Of a stretch of 15,005 bases of DNA, positions 13,994 through 15,005 are shown piece by piece. The stretch's first letter is position 1. Each line of letters begins with the position of its first letter. The notes under the pieces were generated by a model. The model was given only the letters and a program-made list of their open reading frames with translations, ran no database searches and had not been told where the DNA came from. Made by a program: the position numbers and the translations under genes. This stretch comes from Crocinitomicaceae bacterium (GTDB lineage: Bacteria; Bacteroidota; Bacteroidia; Flavobacteriales_D; Crocinitomicaceae). Location of the stretch: assembly GCA_030830385.1 (NCBI GenBank), contig JAURNA010000311.1:1-15005 (forward strand), given 5' to 3'.

Positions 13994-15005
13994 ATGCTGC
14001 AGAAAATAATATCAGCCGAACAAACGCGCAGAGCTGATCGATATACGATCGAAAACGAGCCCGTTGCATCCATCGATTTAATGGAGCGCGCATCGGTGGC
14101 GTTTGTGCAGGCGGTGGAAGATACGTTGCGAACGACGGATCGGATTCTGGTTGTTTGCGGTACGGGAAATAACGGAGGAGATGGTCTGGCAGTTACGAGA
14201 ATTCTTCGTCAAAAAGGATATTCTGTGAACGCCGCAATTGTCTATTTCTCCGAAACCCTTTCACACGACTGTGCAGCAAATGCCATTCGGTTGAACGATG
14301 TGGTGGAAGTGTGTGATGTCAGCGAACTTCCGGATGCGTCTGCGTATTCGGTAATCGTTGATGCATTGTTCGGTTCCGGCCTTTCCCGTCCGGCAGATGG
14401 ATTGGCCCGGGCAGCAATTGAGTGGATGAACGACGCCGCAGCACAGCGAATTTCCATTGACGTGCCGTCAGGAATGTTCTGCGACGCACTCAACGTGAAA
14501 GATGCCATTGTTTATGCAGACCTGGTTGTGAGTTTCCAGCGGCCGAAGCGCGTGTTTTTCTTCCCGGAATCCGGACCGTTTGTTAAATGCTGGAAATGTG
14601 CAGATATCGGGCTGAATGAGGAGTTCATCCAAAGTCTGAAATCAAATGAATTCGTTCTGGATAAGCGGATTCAACAGCAACTGAAGGAACGAAAGCGCTT
14701 TTCTCACAAAGGAACATACGGTCACGCTTTGATCGTAGCGGGTTCCTATGGAAAAATCGGAGCAGCGGTGCTCGCAGCCCGTGCGTGCATGCGTTCGGGG
14801 GCAGGACTCACAACCGGACACATTCCCAAATGCGGATACTCCACGTTGCAATCTTCGGTACCGGAAGCCATGTGCATCACGGACCCCGAAATGGATTTCG
14901 TATCACAGCTTCCGGATTGTTCAATGTTCAACGCAATGGGAATCGGCCCGGGATTGGGTACGCATGCCAAAACAGTTGAATTTTTAAGGCAATTGCTGAA
15001 CGCAA
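13994..15005 (+). CDS. nnrDE: Bifunctional NAD(P)HX epimerase/dehydratase (3' end cut by window)
   Basis: 337 codons are visible from ATG 13994. The enzyme repairs hydrated NADH and NADPH: the YjeF_N part (about 1-215) epimerises R- and S-NAD(P)HX, and the ribokinase-like part removes water using ADP or ATP. The N-domain shows VVCGTGNNGGDGLAVTR (53-69), VDALFGSGLSRP (122-133) and SIDVPSGM (154-161). The second domain begins FSHKGTYGHALIVAGS (236-251) with KIGAAVLAARACMRSGAGL (254-272) and GIGPGLGT (316-323); the catalytic C-terminal region lies beyond the window. The fused order is the common bacterial form. It starts 70 bases after the pirin stop; TAGTTTAG at 13971-13978 is one base off the -7 consensus, so it may have its own promoter. 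This is housekeeping metabolite repair with no obvious link to its neighbours. Confidence 0.95.
   Translation, partial: MLQKIISAEQTRRADRYTIENEPVASIDLMERASVAFVQAVEDTLRTTDRILVVCGTGNNGGDGLAVTRILRQKGYSVNAAIVYFSETLSHDCAANAIRLNDVVEVCDVSELPDASAYSVIVDALFGSGLSRPADGLARAAIEWMNDAAAQRISIDVPSGMFCDALNVKDAIVYADLVVSFQRPKRVFFFPESGPFVKCWKCADIGLNEEFIQSLKSNEFVLDKRIQQQLKERKRFSHKGTYGHALIVAGSYGKIGAAVLAARACMRSGAGLTTGHIPKCGYSTLQSSVPEAMCITDPEMDFVSQLPDCSMFNAMGIGPGLGTHAKTVEFLRQLLNA

Overview
The window looks like chromosomal DNA of a Bacteroidota bacterium, probably a Flavobacteriales relative. This is an inference from AT-rich spacers, start codons without clear Shine-Dalgarno sequences, small lipoprotein and secreted-protein genes, and the style of the SulP, RadA and hydrolase proteins. 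No rRNA, tRNA, CRISPR array, insertion sequence or phage gene was seen.

Positions 1-5180 are the edge of a nonribosomal peptide synthetase (NRPS) locus. The minus strand carries a 5'-complete, 3'-truncated NRPS whose order is TubC-type docking domain, condensation domain, adenylation domain. It runs off the left edge before its carrier domain. It is preceded, as a probable first operon gene, by a helical coiled-coil protein of unknown function. Facing the other way are a type II thioesterase (clears mis-primed carrier arms) and an overlapping Sfp-type 4'-phosphopantetheinyl transferase (arms carrier domains). The 248-base divergent spacer between them holds short repeats and a weak promoter candidate.

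Positions 5181-5476 form a 3'-to-3' spacer with several inverted repeats that may be a structured RNA or a repeated element. It ends at a 46-residue lipoprotein gene on the minus strand that is easy to miss. Positions 5618-5939 hold no convincing gene.

Positions 5940-8993 (minus strand) hold three genes in line: two tandem, diverged membrane-anchored alpha/beta hydrolases joined by an ATGA overlap, then the DNA repair factor RadA. A separate minus-strand gene at 9153-9359 encodes a tiny secreted, very basic protein.

Positions 9656-12681 (plus strand) are a compact unit: a TetR-type regulator, a SulP anion transporter with a STAS domain, and a beta-carbonic anhydrase, closed by a clear intrinsic terminator. 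The pair suggests bicarbonate uptake with CO2/bicarbonate interconversion, probably under the regulator's control.

Positions 12796-15005 (plus strand) hold a pirin with all four metal ligands and a twin-arginine signal peptide, which is unusual for this normally cytoplasmic or nuclear family. It sits directly behind a perfect 8-2-8 palindrome. It is followed by the start of a bifunctional NAD(P)HX epimerase/dehydratase cut by the right edge.
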